The position numbers and the translations under genes are program-made. 64,000 bases of DNA from Oenanthe sinensis. Its lineage: Eukaryota; Streptophyta; Magnoliopsida; Apiales; Apiaceae. The DNA lies in contig JAPMAC010000221.1 of NCBI GenBank assembly GCA_028671895.1, positions 744,001 through 808,000 of the forward strand, read 5' to 3'. Position 1 is the first letter of the stretch. Each line of letters starts with the position of its first letter. Of this stretch, positions 1-10,502 are shown one piece after another. Below the pieces are notes generated by a model, which did no database searches, had not been told where the DNA came from, and saw only the letters and a program-made list of their open reading frames with translations.

Positions 1-1
1 A

Positions 2-1062
2 ACTAAGAGGAATATTTTTCTTGAAAATGAACTTGTTTGTTTAGATAGATTCAAGCAGGAATGTAAGGATGCTAGAGATGAACTAGTAAACAGTTTGAGA
101 AGAGAAGAATTGTTGAAAGAACAATTAGCTGAAGAAATAGAAACCATTAACAGATGGAATAGGTCTGCTAAAACTGCCAAACAAATCATTGATGTTCAGG
201 GTATAGATACTCTAGGAGAATCCCCCAATTCAACTGGCAAGCCATTGGATGATGCTTCAAGGGATAAAGATCAATCGACTGCTAATCCTTCATCGATCGA
301 TAAGGATTATCAATCGATTGATGCTGAATCAATCGATAAGCATCCATCGACAAGTAAATCATCGATGGCTAATAAAAAGAACAAATTTAGCACTCCTATC
401 AAGTTTGTTAAGGAAACCAAAAATCAAGTTGAGACTAAGGTTGAGAAGATCAACATAGGTAGCTTATCCAAGAATCAATTAGAAGCAAAATTAAAAGATA
501 TAGCACCTATAGAAGTTATTCAACCTAAGTCTGAGAAAAAGAAGAAGAATAGGAATGGAAAAGTAGGCATAAATAAGCACAACAATTACACTCCTGATAT
601 GTATGCACCTAGAAAGGTATGTGCTAAGTGTGGTAGTGTAAATCATTTGTCTATGCAATGTAAGAATGAAAAGAAGTATATGTCTTCAAATGATTTAAAT
701 GCACAGGCCATGACTTCAAATGCCATGCTTACCAATCCTATGCTCATGAATGCCATGTCTTCAAATTTAGTTACACCTAATGTTCATATGCCTTATGCAC
801 AAGTTCTATACATGTATAATCCTTTCTTTGCATATGCAAATATGAACATGCTTAGTATGCCATGGAACATGCCTAATATAGATAATGAAGTGCATGGAAA
901 TTTTGCCATGAGTTCCAAGGTGTCTAAGCCTCAAAAGCCAACTCCCAAAGTTAAAGTGGAGTTAAACCCACCAAAATAAAAGGAGCCAAAGTTAACAATC
1001 AAGCTCAGGCTGCAACTAATAAAAGAGGACCCAAGGCAGCTTGGGTACCAAAAGCAACTTGA
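2..1062 (+). pseudogene. gag of the SIRE-like Copia (C-terminal part, frameshifted)
   Basis: The frame is open from base 2 to 979. It encodes the C-terminal part of a capsid/nucleocapsid protein that would package element RNA in cytoplasmic particles. A charged helical stretch is followed by a Ser/Asp/Thr-rich linker with repeated SID and STD words (codons built on atcgat), then a zinc knuckle (CAKCGSVNHLSMQC, about 600-660), then a Met/Asn/Pro-rich tail. At about 970-979 the loss of one A in an A-run creates an early TAA; in the shifted frame gag continues to a WVPKAT terminus and TGA at 1,060-1,062. The same WVPK-type terminus closes gag of the SIRE element at 54,037. The N-terminus lies outside the window. 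Confidence 0.85.
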
Positions 1063-1080
1063 TTGTTTTTATTGTGTGCA

Positions 1081-3698
1081 GGGAAACAGAAGAAGAGTCT
1101 CTAGTATCTAGATAGTGGATGTTCTAGGCACATGACTGGAGATATGTCCCTGCTCACAAAGTTTGTGGAGAAAGCTGGCCCAGGAGTTACTTTTGGAGAC
1201 AACAGCAAAGGTTATACTTTGTGATATGGCTCAATTACAAGTGAAAATGTTGTCATTGAACCTGTAGCACTAGTTGATGGACTAAAGCATAATCTGCTAA
1301 GCATTAGTCAACTGTGTGATAATGGAAATGGTGTGTGGTTTTCAACTGGATCATGCATTATAGCCAACAAAGAAACTGGTGATGTTCTCTTGACAGGTGA
1401 AAGAAAAGGAAATGTCTATGTAGCTGACTTTAATTCTGTAAAGGCTAATTCTATGACCTGTCTACTCAGAAAAGCCAATACAGATGAAAGTTGGATTTGG
1501 CACAAGAAGCTAGCACATTTAAAATTTAAATCAATGAATCAATTGGTTAGGAAGAATTTGGTTAGAGGCATTCCACAAATGGAATTCACCAAGGATGGAC
1601 TTTGTGATGACTGTCAAAAAGGATAACAAGTAAAAGCATCATTTAAGTCAAAGTCTGAATCATCCATTGATAAGCCTTTGGAGTTATTGCACATGGATTT
1701 GTTTGGTCCTGTCAACACAATGTCAATTACCAAAAAGAGATATGCATTGGTAATTGTGGATGACTTCCCAAGATGTACTTGGGTATATTTCTTACACTCA
1801 AAGGATGAGGCAAGCAAAATCATTATAAATCATGTGAAGAATGTTGACAATGGCACTGAATGGAAGGTCAAAACAATTAGAAGTGACAATGGTACTGAAT
1901 TCAAGAACTCAACAATAACAGAATTCTGTGAAGAAAAGGGTATCACTCATCATTTCTCAGCTCCAAGGACTCCACAGAAAAATGGAGTTGTTGAAAAGAA
2001 AAATAGGACCTTGATAAAAGCTGCTAGAACTATGTTAGAAGGAGCAAAACTTCCTACATACTTCTGGGCAGAAGCAATCAACACTGCTTGTTACATTCAG
2101 AACATTTCTATTATCAATAAATCTCAAGGCAAAACCCCATATCAATTGATGAAGAAGGACAAGAAGCCAACAATAAATTTTCTTCATGTCTTTGGATGCA
2201 AATGTTTTGTTCTGAGAAATCAAGGGGAACATTTAGGAAAATTTGAAGCCAAAGCAGATGAAGCTATATTTGTTAGATATGGATTAATAACCAAAAGTTA
2301 CAGAGTCTATAATCTTAGATTACACATTGTTATGGAATCTATGCATGTAGTCTTTGATGATAAGAAAATTCAAGGGTTGTTTGATGAAGGATACCATGAT
2401 CAATTACATTTTGAAAATGAATCAATTGGTAGAAGTGAAGATAGTGATGATGATGTGGAAATCTCAAGAATTCAAGTACATAGAATCCTCCCATCAATTG
2501 ATGTCAATGCATCAACAGATAACTTATCAGTTGACAATCATCAATCGACTGATAATACATCAATTGATAATCATTTGATGGATATCAACTCTGCTCAACA
2601 ATCTTCAAGTAGAGTGTCCATCTCAGGGAGAGGGTTCTCAAATAGTCAATCATATCACAATGATCATAACACTTCCAATGATCATGAAGCATCATCTTCA
2701 AGGACAAATTTACCATCTCAAAGGAAATGGACAAAAAGCCATCCCTTTGAATTAATTATTGGAGATGCAAATGATGGTGTCAAAACTAGAAGTGCAACTC
2801 AAAATGAATACTTGTATAGTAGCTTCATGTCTCAAGAAGAACCAAAAAGGATTGAAGAAGCCTTGGATGATCCTGATTGGGTAATAGCTATGCAAGAAGA
2901 GTTGAATCAGTTTGAAATAAACAAGGTATGGAAGCTGGTGCCCAAACCAAAGAACAAGTCTGTCATTGGTACAAAATGGGTGTTCAGAAACAAAATGGAT
3001 GAATCTGGTACAGTCACAAGGAATAAAGCAAGATTGGTAGAAAAAGGCTATTCTCAAGAAGAAGGTATAGATTTTGATGAAACATTTGCACCAGTTGCAA
3101 GATTGGAAGCAATCAGAATCTTTCTAGCATATGCTGCTCATGATAATTTTAAGGTGTATCAGATGGATGTGAAAAGTGTCTTTCTCAATGGAGAATTGGA
3201 AGAAGAAGTATATGTAGAACAACCTCCTGGTTTTATTGATCCCATTCATCCTGGATTTCTATACTATCTTCTCAAAGCACTGTATGGATTGAAACAAGCA
3301 CCTAGAGCCTGGTATGACAACCTATCTAAATTCTTGATTGAGAATCACTTCACAAGAGGTACTGTTGATAAAACTCTCTTTCACAGAAATGTTAGTGGCT
3401 CTATTATTCTTGTTCAAATCTATGTAGATGACATTATTTTTGGCTCAACTGATGAAAAACTATGTCAGAAGTTTGCTAAGTTGATGCAAAGTAAATATGA
3501 AACGAGCATGATGGGAGAACTTACCTATTTTCTTGGTTTGCAAGTCAAACAAGTTAAAGATGGGATTTTTATAAATCAAACTAAATATATTTTTGATCTC
3601 TTAAAGAAATTTGATTTAAATGAATGTTCTTCTGCAAAAACTCCCATGGCCACTGCAACTAAACTTGAACTGAATACTAAGGAAGCTAAGGTGGACAT
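1081..3698 (+). pseudogene. pol of the SIRE-like Copia (PR-INT-RT, interrupted)
   Basis: The protease active site DSG starts at 1,111 in a SRHMTGD context, with a damaged sequence just before it. The integrase zinc region is at about 1,500-1,620 (H-x4-H then CDDC). The integrase core follows: MDLFGPV at about 1,693, TIRSDNGTEF at about 1,876, and the catalytic Glu in the QKNGVVEKKNRT region. The RT has QMDVKSVFLNGELEEEVYVE and YVDDIIFGS (about 3,421). In-frame stops are TGA at 1,222-1,224 and TAA at 1,624-1,626; the stretch 1,678-3,698 is open. The frame is broken at 3,698 by the next element, shortly after the SAKTPMAT motif, so the RT end and all of RNase H are missing. The enzyme cannot be made from this copy. 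Confidence 0.9.
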
Positions 3699-5256
3699 TG
3701 TTAGTGTAGGTGCCCTAGAGGCAATACAATGTTTCTTTTAATAGACCTTTATGTCATTTGATTATTCAATAAACGTATTTATTATGACTTTAAATACTGC
3801 GATATATTTGTTAGCATAATAAATGTCCTTAGAATCATGATACACATTGTATAGTTTAGTACATGACTTGAACTTGAGATTATATAATAGATCATATTCT
3901 TAAATGTCCCTAGTCGAGTATTATTATAGGACAATAATAATACATAAATAGACTAGTATGTTGTTTGACTGATAACCACATCTCATTGGTTATAAGTATG
4001 GGGATACTAAAGTCAACACATAGGTACATGCAGGAGTACATGGTACTGGACAGACCCACAGTGAGATTCTTCATGTTTAATAAAGTCATAAGAAAGACTC
4101 ACAGTGATAATGATGTAATGATCCTCTGACTTGAGATCATTATATTTCTATACGAGGATTAATATACTTTGACTACATTAAAAGTTACCTTTGACCGGGT
4201 AATGATAAAAGTGGACATCGCGTATATCATGAGTCGTATGAGAAATATGAATGATAGATAAAGGATTTAACCCTCCTATAATTAGGAGAGATATTATTAG
4301 CCTCTTGATTGAGTGAGACTATAAATGCATGGCCGTGCTCAAATAAGGATTTGTTTTCATAGTCTGCTCATGGATCAAGTAAACCCGGATTAAATGTTGA
4401 AGAGGATGACTAAATACATGCCTCGAGTTTAATCTATAATATATATGGTTAAAGGGATTATATTACACGGAAACATTAATCACGAAAGGTTTTATCGAAT
4501 CACGATTTAATTATTATTTAATTGGGTAGCAATGATGTATTACTAGATACCGCTCATTGTTTATAATTTTATTAGAGAATAAAATTATTGCTAATTAAAT
4601 AATAGCCTATAGGGTCACACACATAGAGCACTTCAAGGAATAGTTAATTTAAATTATAGATTTAAATTAATTGATGATTATTTGAATTTTATTATATTAA
4701 CTAAGTGAGACTTAATTAATTGAATTAATATAATTCGAATTTGAATTCTGCCCTTAATAATTAAGTATGACTTAGTTATTAATTAAATAATAAAATTCGG
4801 TTATATTATTTAATCCTAAACCTACATGGGTTAGGCTTTGCTATTATGGGTTGCTATTATGGGCCTATTAACCAACCATTATAAATAGATAATGTAGGGT
4901 TAATAAGGGTTAACGTTTTTGAGAAAAAAATAACCCTAGAGGCAGCAGCTACACAGCAAGACAAAGCAAGGCAGTTTCGAAATCATCAAAGGAGCTAGTA
5001 CATCCATTCCGTAATCAAGATCGTGAGACGTTCTTGAAGGTGCTCGTGTGGATACCATAGAGGTGTTTTCGAGAAGAAGACACAAGTAGTGAAAGCTAGG
5101 ATCTCCGTTGAGTTCGTAGAAGTCAAGACCAAGAAAAGGTATGATTCCGTTTCACACAAATCAGTCCAAACTTATACATGATCCTGCGTTAGGGTTCCGA
5201 AATTTTTCGTTATATTTACGTTTAATCCGCTGCGTTTTATGCCTCGGAACCCAACA
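3699..5256 (+). repeat. 5' LTR of the Angela-like element
   Basis: A 1,558-bp direct LTR starting TGTTAG and ending CCCAACA, immediately before the PBS. It is related in length and sequence to the 1,543-bp LTRs at 34,928 and 42,144. No partner 3' LTR exists in the window. Confidence 0.85.
4880..4887 (+). promoter_or_regulatory. Predicted TATA box of the Angela-like LTR
   Basis: TATAAATA lies 370 bp before the LTR end and is followed by an aaccctag-rich stretch typical of the start of the transcribed part of plant LTRs. Prediction from sequence only. Confidence 0.5.
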
Positions 5257-5257
5257 A

Positions 5258-5269
5258 TGGCATCAGAGC
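5258..5269 (+). other. Primer binding site, initiator tRNA-Met type
   Basis: TGGCATCAGAGC begins two bases after the LTR end. It differs by one base from the canonical Copia site TGGTATCAGAGC. Confidence 0.8.
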
Positions 5270-7196
5270 TACGTGTATAAGGGATTGATTTGGTTACGTG
5301 TTTTATGTATTTGATGCATACATGCCTGTTTTGGTGACTGCCATGCCATGCTACTACTGTGTCATAAACTGTTATGCCACTGCCATGCTTCTGCTATGCT
5401 TCTGCCATGACTATATATGATCTGCAATGTTATAATCTGTTATGGCATGATATGTGTAATGCACTGTATGTATGTGATACAAGATACAGTCCAGGGAAGG
5501 TCATCGGAATCGTTCTGAAGCGTTTGAAAACACAACCGCATAAGATACAGTTTGCTGTGAATAGTGATTCTGCAGTGAATAGTGTTTTTCGACGGAGTCA
5601 GAATGGGTCGAATTTACTCTTTCTGGAAAGGGAAAATCGCCACGAGCAAAAATCATGGCTTTACCATGACCTATGGTATTTTTTGGCCGTTTGACATCGT
5701 TAAGGGCCTCAAAAACGCAGTTTTCTGTTTTCTGATCATAATTTTAATTTTTTTGAAAATTTGTGATCATGATATATTTGATGCATGATGATATGATTAT
5801 GCATTCTGGGATTTCAGTAACTGTTATGTGAGCATGGTGCTGGTTATGGCCTTCTAGACCCTAGAGTAATGGTTTTGGTTTTGGTTTTATAAATACGACT
5901 TGCATGTCGTTTTCTTCATTCTTGTAATTGTCGAATCTCGAATGTAACTCGAGCTTTTCTTATGTAAGTACATTAGCTTAGGTTGAATTCAATGTTTTCT
6001 TGTAATGTAATTGAAGACTGAAGGCAAGCAACTGGATGCAAGAAGCTAAGAAGGCAGCCATGGATGCAAGAAGCTAAGAAGGCAGCCATGGATGCAAGAA
6101 GATCAAGACAAGCAACTGTATTTATATTTTCCCACCACCATAGACTGACTTTGATCCTTTCATTAGCTCGAAAGGATCACATAGGAAAGGGGCCATAACC
6201 AAGTACGTTTACATATTGCACTTTACATATTGATGTATGAATGTATGTGTAGAGTAGAAGATACATGCTTTAATTAGATTAATGATGTATGCATGTATTA
6301 GATACGTCACCCATGCCATGCTAAACAAGATAAAATCTGTAACGATTTAAGGTTTTAAAATTAACAAACGATCATGAGATTCTTGTGTTTATGAAATATG
6401 GATTTTTAAAACACGGAATTGAATATGGATTTTGATATCTATAATTGGGATTTTCTAACAAAAACGGATATGCGTATTTGTAAGGCTGATGGGTTTTAAA
6501 TGTGACCACTGGTATCCTCCATCTACCTGGGAAATGAACAATTTAAGATGTCAATTTGAAATATTTAGTTCAAGGAAAAATTGAGAATCTCTTCATGATG
6601 TGATCATGATCGTCATAAATTTTATAAACCCCTTAACAAAATATTAAGTTTTAATCGGATGCTTTCCAATGAATGAACACTCATCGAATCCTAGATCGAT
6701 TAGGGGAAAGACTGTCAGTGGCAGGGGACTCCTATCTATCATGGTGAGATGCGACGAATATAAACGATTATATTCGGCCGTTGTATCATTGGGTCAAACT
6801 TAACTGAGTCGTCATAATCAGGTGAAAGTAAACGGTTATATTCAACCATTATGAACTTAGAAGCATAGAGTTTGGTTAAAAATCTATTAGATTGATAAGA
6901 TCAATCGTTGCTCACCAAACTATCCAAGAATTATATATGATATAATTGACAACTGTTGTCTACCTAAATAATCATTTTAAGGACTTCCAGTGGTTGTCTT
7001 TGGACATGACGAAATATGGATCTTGGCTCACTAGAAAGAATTATGGGATATACTTTCCAAATTAATAGTAAGGGCTATTGATTTGATAAAAATAGTGGGA
7101 GATATATTATGAATGTATCATAATCATTTGAACATAATAAATAACTCAGACAATCTAATGTTTATTTTGTGCTGTTAACATTGTAGATACCAAGTA
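5270..7196 (+). other. Untranslated leader of the Angela-like element
   Basis: Almost 2 kb between PBS and gag without a convincing gene; short open frames such as that at 5,374-5,694 have no recognisable domain. It includes the 28-bp tandem repeat listed separately. The last 1.3 kb matches the leader of the minus-strand Angela element in reverse, which supports family membership. Confidence 0.7.
6033..6101 (+). repeat. 28-bp tandem repeat, about 2.5 copies, in the leader
   Basis: Units starting tggatgcaagaagctaagaa are at 6,033 and 6,061, with a partial third copy from 6,089. The corresponding leader of the other Angela element does not show this repeat. Confidence 0.85.
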
Positions 7197-8003
7197 ATGG
7201 CAAACAACACAAACACACTATCCGTACGATCAGTCCTTGAGAAGGATAAGCTGACAGGAGGAAACAACTTCTTAGACTGGCAGAGGAATTTGAGGATTGT
7301 CCTCAGGCAGGAGCGCAAGCTTCATGTCATTGATATTCCTCCGGCAGGTCCCCTTCCTGAGGGCGCTACTGTTGAGGAACGAGCGGCCCACACAAAGGAT
7401 GAGAATGATGCAACTGATGTTGCATGTCTTATGTTGGCAACTATGAGTGCTGAGCTTCAAAGAAAGCATGTGCATATGGATGCATATATTATCTATGAGC
7501 ACTTGCAAAGCATGTTTGCAAGCCAAACTCGTCAAGAAAGGTTCAACACGAGTAAGTCACTCTTTAATTGTAAACAAGGGGCAAGTGAACCAGTTGGCCC
7601 ACATGTTCTGAAGATGATTGGTTACATTGAATACCTTGAAACTTTGGGTTTTCCGATTATTCAGGAAATTAGTATTGACCTAATCATGAATTCTTTGAAC
7701 AATAAATTCACCCAGTTTATCATAAACTACAATATGAATGAATTTGACAAAACACCTACTGAATTGTTGGCTATGTTGAGAACATATGAGACCAACATGA
7801 AGACGGCTGAACCTGCTCCCATACTGATGGTGGGCAATAAAGGTAAGGCCAAAGGGAAATGCAAGTGGAAGGGTAAGAAGAAGACAGGTTCTGATTCTAC
7901 ACCCAAGCCAAAGTCAGGTCCTAAACAGGCTTTAAAGCCTAAAGGTGGGGTCGCTAAGGGTGAATGTCACTACTGTAAGAAAACTGGTCACTGGAAGAGA
8001 AAC
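7197..8003 (+). CDS. gag of the Angela-like element, truncated in its zinc knuckle
   Basis: The frame starts MANNTNTLSVRSVLEKDKLT, followed by the LDWQRNLRIVL motif typical of Copia gag with a UBN2-type capsid domain (roughly residues 20-200). A Lys/Gly/Pro-rich basic stretch (residues 215-255) and a CCHC knuckle follow. The knuckle has Cys257, Cys260 and His265, but the last Cys is missing because chromovirus DNA begins after Asn269 (base 8,003). The formal frame runs on to a stop at 8,051 with about 14 residues of foreign sequence. This is the only largely open gag of its family here; the other Angela copy has a stop at the Trp of the LDWQR motif. Without the full knuckle, RNA binding is probably reduced. 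No pol remains. Confidence 0.85.
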
Positions 8004-8812
8004 TTGCATACTTGCTATTATACCAACTGTATCTTGACAGTAGAATTCTAAGCCAAACTTTTCTATCTCATGCTGAAGAGGTCATTGTTGTGTCATTAAT
8101 GCTGCTATATTTCTGAAATTCTTCCTACTCAAGGCGTCTACAACTTTATTAGCCTTGCCCGGATGATACTGATTACTCACATCGTAATCTTTCAATAGTT
8201 CAATCCATCGTCTCTGCCTCATATTAAGCTCCTTATGTGTAAAGATATACTTTAAACTTTTGTGGTCAGTGAATATCTCACATTTATCGCCATACAAGTA
8301 ATGTCGCCAAATCTTCAGTGCAAAAATCACAGCTGCAAGCTCTAAATCATGCGTCGGATAATTCACCTCATAAGGTTTTAATTGCCTCGAAGCATAAGCA
8401 ATCACTTTTCCATGTTGCATTAGTACACAACCAAGTCCCTTCTTTGAAGCATCACTGTAAATCACATAACCACCCATACGAGACGGTAGTGTCAAAACTG
8501 GAGATGTCACAAGTCTGTTCTTCAACTCTTGAAAACTAGCATCACATTCATCGGTCCAAATGAATTTATTACTTTTTCGAGTCAACTGAGTCAATGGCAT
8601 AGAAATAGTCGAGAAACCCTCCACAAAGCGACGATAATAGCCAACAAGTCCTAAAAAACTTCTCACCTCTGTCACAGTGCTAGGCATCGGCCAATTGGTA
8701 ATAGCCTCAACCTTAGCTGGATAAACTTTGATTCCATCTGCTGATACAATATGTCCCGAAAAGGCAACTTGATCAAGCCAAAATTCACACTTCTTATACT
8801 TTGCATACAATT
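8004..8812 (-). pseudogene. Chromovirus RT C-terminus and RNase H
   Basis: The open part (8,082-8,812 minus) encodes LYAKYKKCEFWL, the VRSFLGLVGYYRRFVEGFS connection, an RNase H start VIYSDASKKGLG, THDLELAAVIFALKIWRHYLYG, and FTDHKSLKYIF, ending near NFRNIAALMTQQ. A stop follows at about 8,079; homology continues (IEKFGLEFY) to about 8,004, where the Angela gag begins. The integrase that should follow is absent. The RT is split from its upstream half by the solo LTR at 8,813-10,502. Confidence 0.85.
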
Positions 8813-10502
8813 TGTTAGCACGCAATTGAAAGTGTTTGACCTAAAACCAATCATGTATGATGAGTTAGGAAAAACTTTATGCTACTCTTATTTGATTTCA
8901 TTTGATAATAATAAAGTATTTATGTTACGGGCTTAATCTATTTGAAGTGTATTAAATAAGATGTTCCATAGTTTAGAGCAAAGCTTCTAGAATTATAATG
9001 AGATTGTAATAATGAGATCTAGAAGATAATAGCTTTGGACTTAAACAGTTCCTGATCATAGGATAACTAATTGGAAATTGGTAAATCCGTAAAGATCAGT
9101 ACATACTATGCTAGCTCTCTTAGGAAGATGTATGTTCTCATAGACATTTGTGTGGTGACACTATATCTAGTATGTAGGTGCTTATTAAGGAATAAGTTCA
9201 CTGAACATGACTCGATAAGTAGAACATCTAATGGAGTTTACTCACGTGTCGATAGTTGTTTATTAAGTAAATAGTTGTACAAGTATCCTTAGACTTGAGA
9301 TTGTTAGAGTAATCTCGTACACAATGATTTATGCTTTGGTTAAGTCCTTAGTCTCTAGGACATTCATTAGGTCCATTCTGGGCATAGTGATTTGTGTATG
9401 GAGATAGTTAACGGATCAATAAAGGATTTGCCCCTTCTAGTAAAGGAAGTGAATATCCTATGTTATTCTTAGATATGCAAGTTCAGGAATCTCTGGCCAG
9501 AGTGAATGAAATTAGAAAGAGTTTCTAATTTGCATTAAAAGAAACTTTGCATTATGAATAAGAAATCATATGATTAAATTATATAGGCTTGACATGAGTT
9601 CCATGCCTTGTATTTAATCGGGATATTGAAGGGTAGAAGGAATTAATTATACGGTAACTAATTACTGACAGGTTCTAAGTATTCTAAACAATGATTTTGT
9701 ATTATCTGGATAGTCGCGATATGTTGAGAAGCATCACTCACGATGTAGAATAAATATAATTAATCAGATTAATTATATTTAATGAATTAATAGAATTCAT
9801 ATAAATAATAAATAAAATATTTATTATTATTTATTTCTACTACCGGCTTAATATTGAACCTAAAGAGTCACACCATAAAAAAGATTAAATTATAGATGAA
9901 GGAATAATTAATAATAGCTAGTCATTATTTATTTATAAAATAAATAATTACTTAGCAAATTTTATAAATTAATTAAATGAGATTTAATTGATTATAAATT
10001 ATTTAAGATAAGATCTTAAAATTATTAATTAAATATTTAATTAAAGTAATTAAATATGAAGAGAGAATAATTTTCTAAAAGAGTTTAGATAAAGGAATTA
10101 ATGATTAAAATAGTTTTAATCATTAACTAATTAATTAATCAGATTAATTAATTAAAAAGGGAATTAATAATAAGATATTTATAGAAAATATCTCAGCTGA
10201 GATATTTTCCTATAAATATAGGATTATAAACCCTAATATTTGTGAGAAATATTTTAAAAGGGAGGCAACCCTAATTTCCTCTCTAGCCTCCTCCTTCATC
10301 TTTTAGTTTGATTCTTGGTGGATATCTTTAGAGCACTCCACACTTGAGGGGTGATTGCAAGGATTGAAGAACAAGATCTTCTCTAGCTGTTGCCGGAAAG
10401 CAATCGAGGTATTCTTCAATTTATAAAATAGTTTTGTATCTATATGTATGTATACATAGGAATATATGCAAATAAATGTTATTCAATGCTTCCGCTGGTG
10501 CA
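8813..10502 (+). repeat. Copia-type solo LTR inserted in the chromovirus RT
   Basis: This block interrupts the chromovirus RT between its LLKE and KLYAK motifs. It starts TGTTAG and ends GGTGCA. It has a plus-strand TATAAATATA at 10,211-10,220 followed by aaaccctaat, as expected of an LTR in plus orientation, and no coding sequence. Parts resemble the Angela LTRs weakly, but the CCCTAGAGGCAATA start is lacking, so the lineage is unknown. The flanking five bases (caatt left, taaat right) match only partly, so exact ends are uncertain by a few bases. Solo LTRs usually arise by recombination between the two LTRs of one element. Confidence 0.65.
10211..10220 (+). promoter_or_regulatory. Predicted TATA box of the solo LTR
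   Basis: TATAAATATA followed by an aaaccctaat stretch, about 290 bp before the LTR end. Prediction only. Confidence 0.4.

Larger units (their letters stand above)
1..3698 (+). mobile_element. SIRE-like Ty1/Copia element, 5'-truncated by window edge, 3'-interrupted
   Basis: The order gag, protease, integrase, RT is that of Copia, and the gag and pol sequences resemble the SIRE-type element at 43,690-58,575. The 5' LTR lies outside the window. The copy stops at 3,698 inside the RT, where an Angela-type LTR starts with TG; the five bases before that LTR are gacat. The missing RT end and RNase H were not found elsewhere in the window, so the second half of the interrupted element was lost or lies outside. 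It carries several stops and frameshifts and is an old, dead copy. Confidence 0.9.
3699..8003 (+). mobile_element. Angela-like Ty1/Copia element, 5' half only
   Basis: LTR, PBS, long leader and gag follow in order on the plus strand. The LTR starts TGTTAGTGTAGGTGCCCTAG, close to the CCCTAGAGGCAATA start known for BARE-1/Angela elements. The leader matches, in reverse, the leader of the minus-strand element at 34,928-43,686 (for example 7,020-7,110 against 40,045-40,120). It was inserted into the RT of the older SIRE-like copy at 3,698. The element ends abruptly within gag at about 8,003, where decayed chromovirus sequence in the opposite orientation begins; protease, integrase, RT and the 3' LTR are gone. 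Confidence 0.85.
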
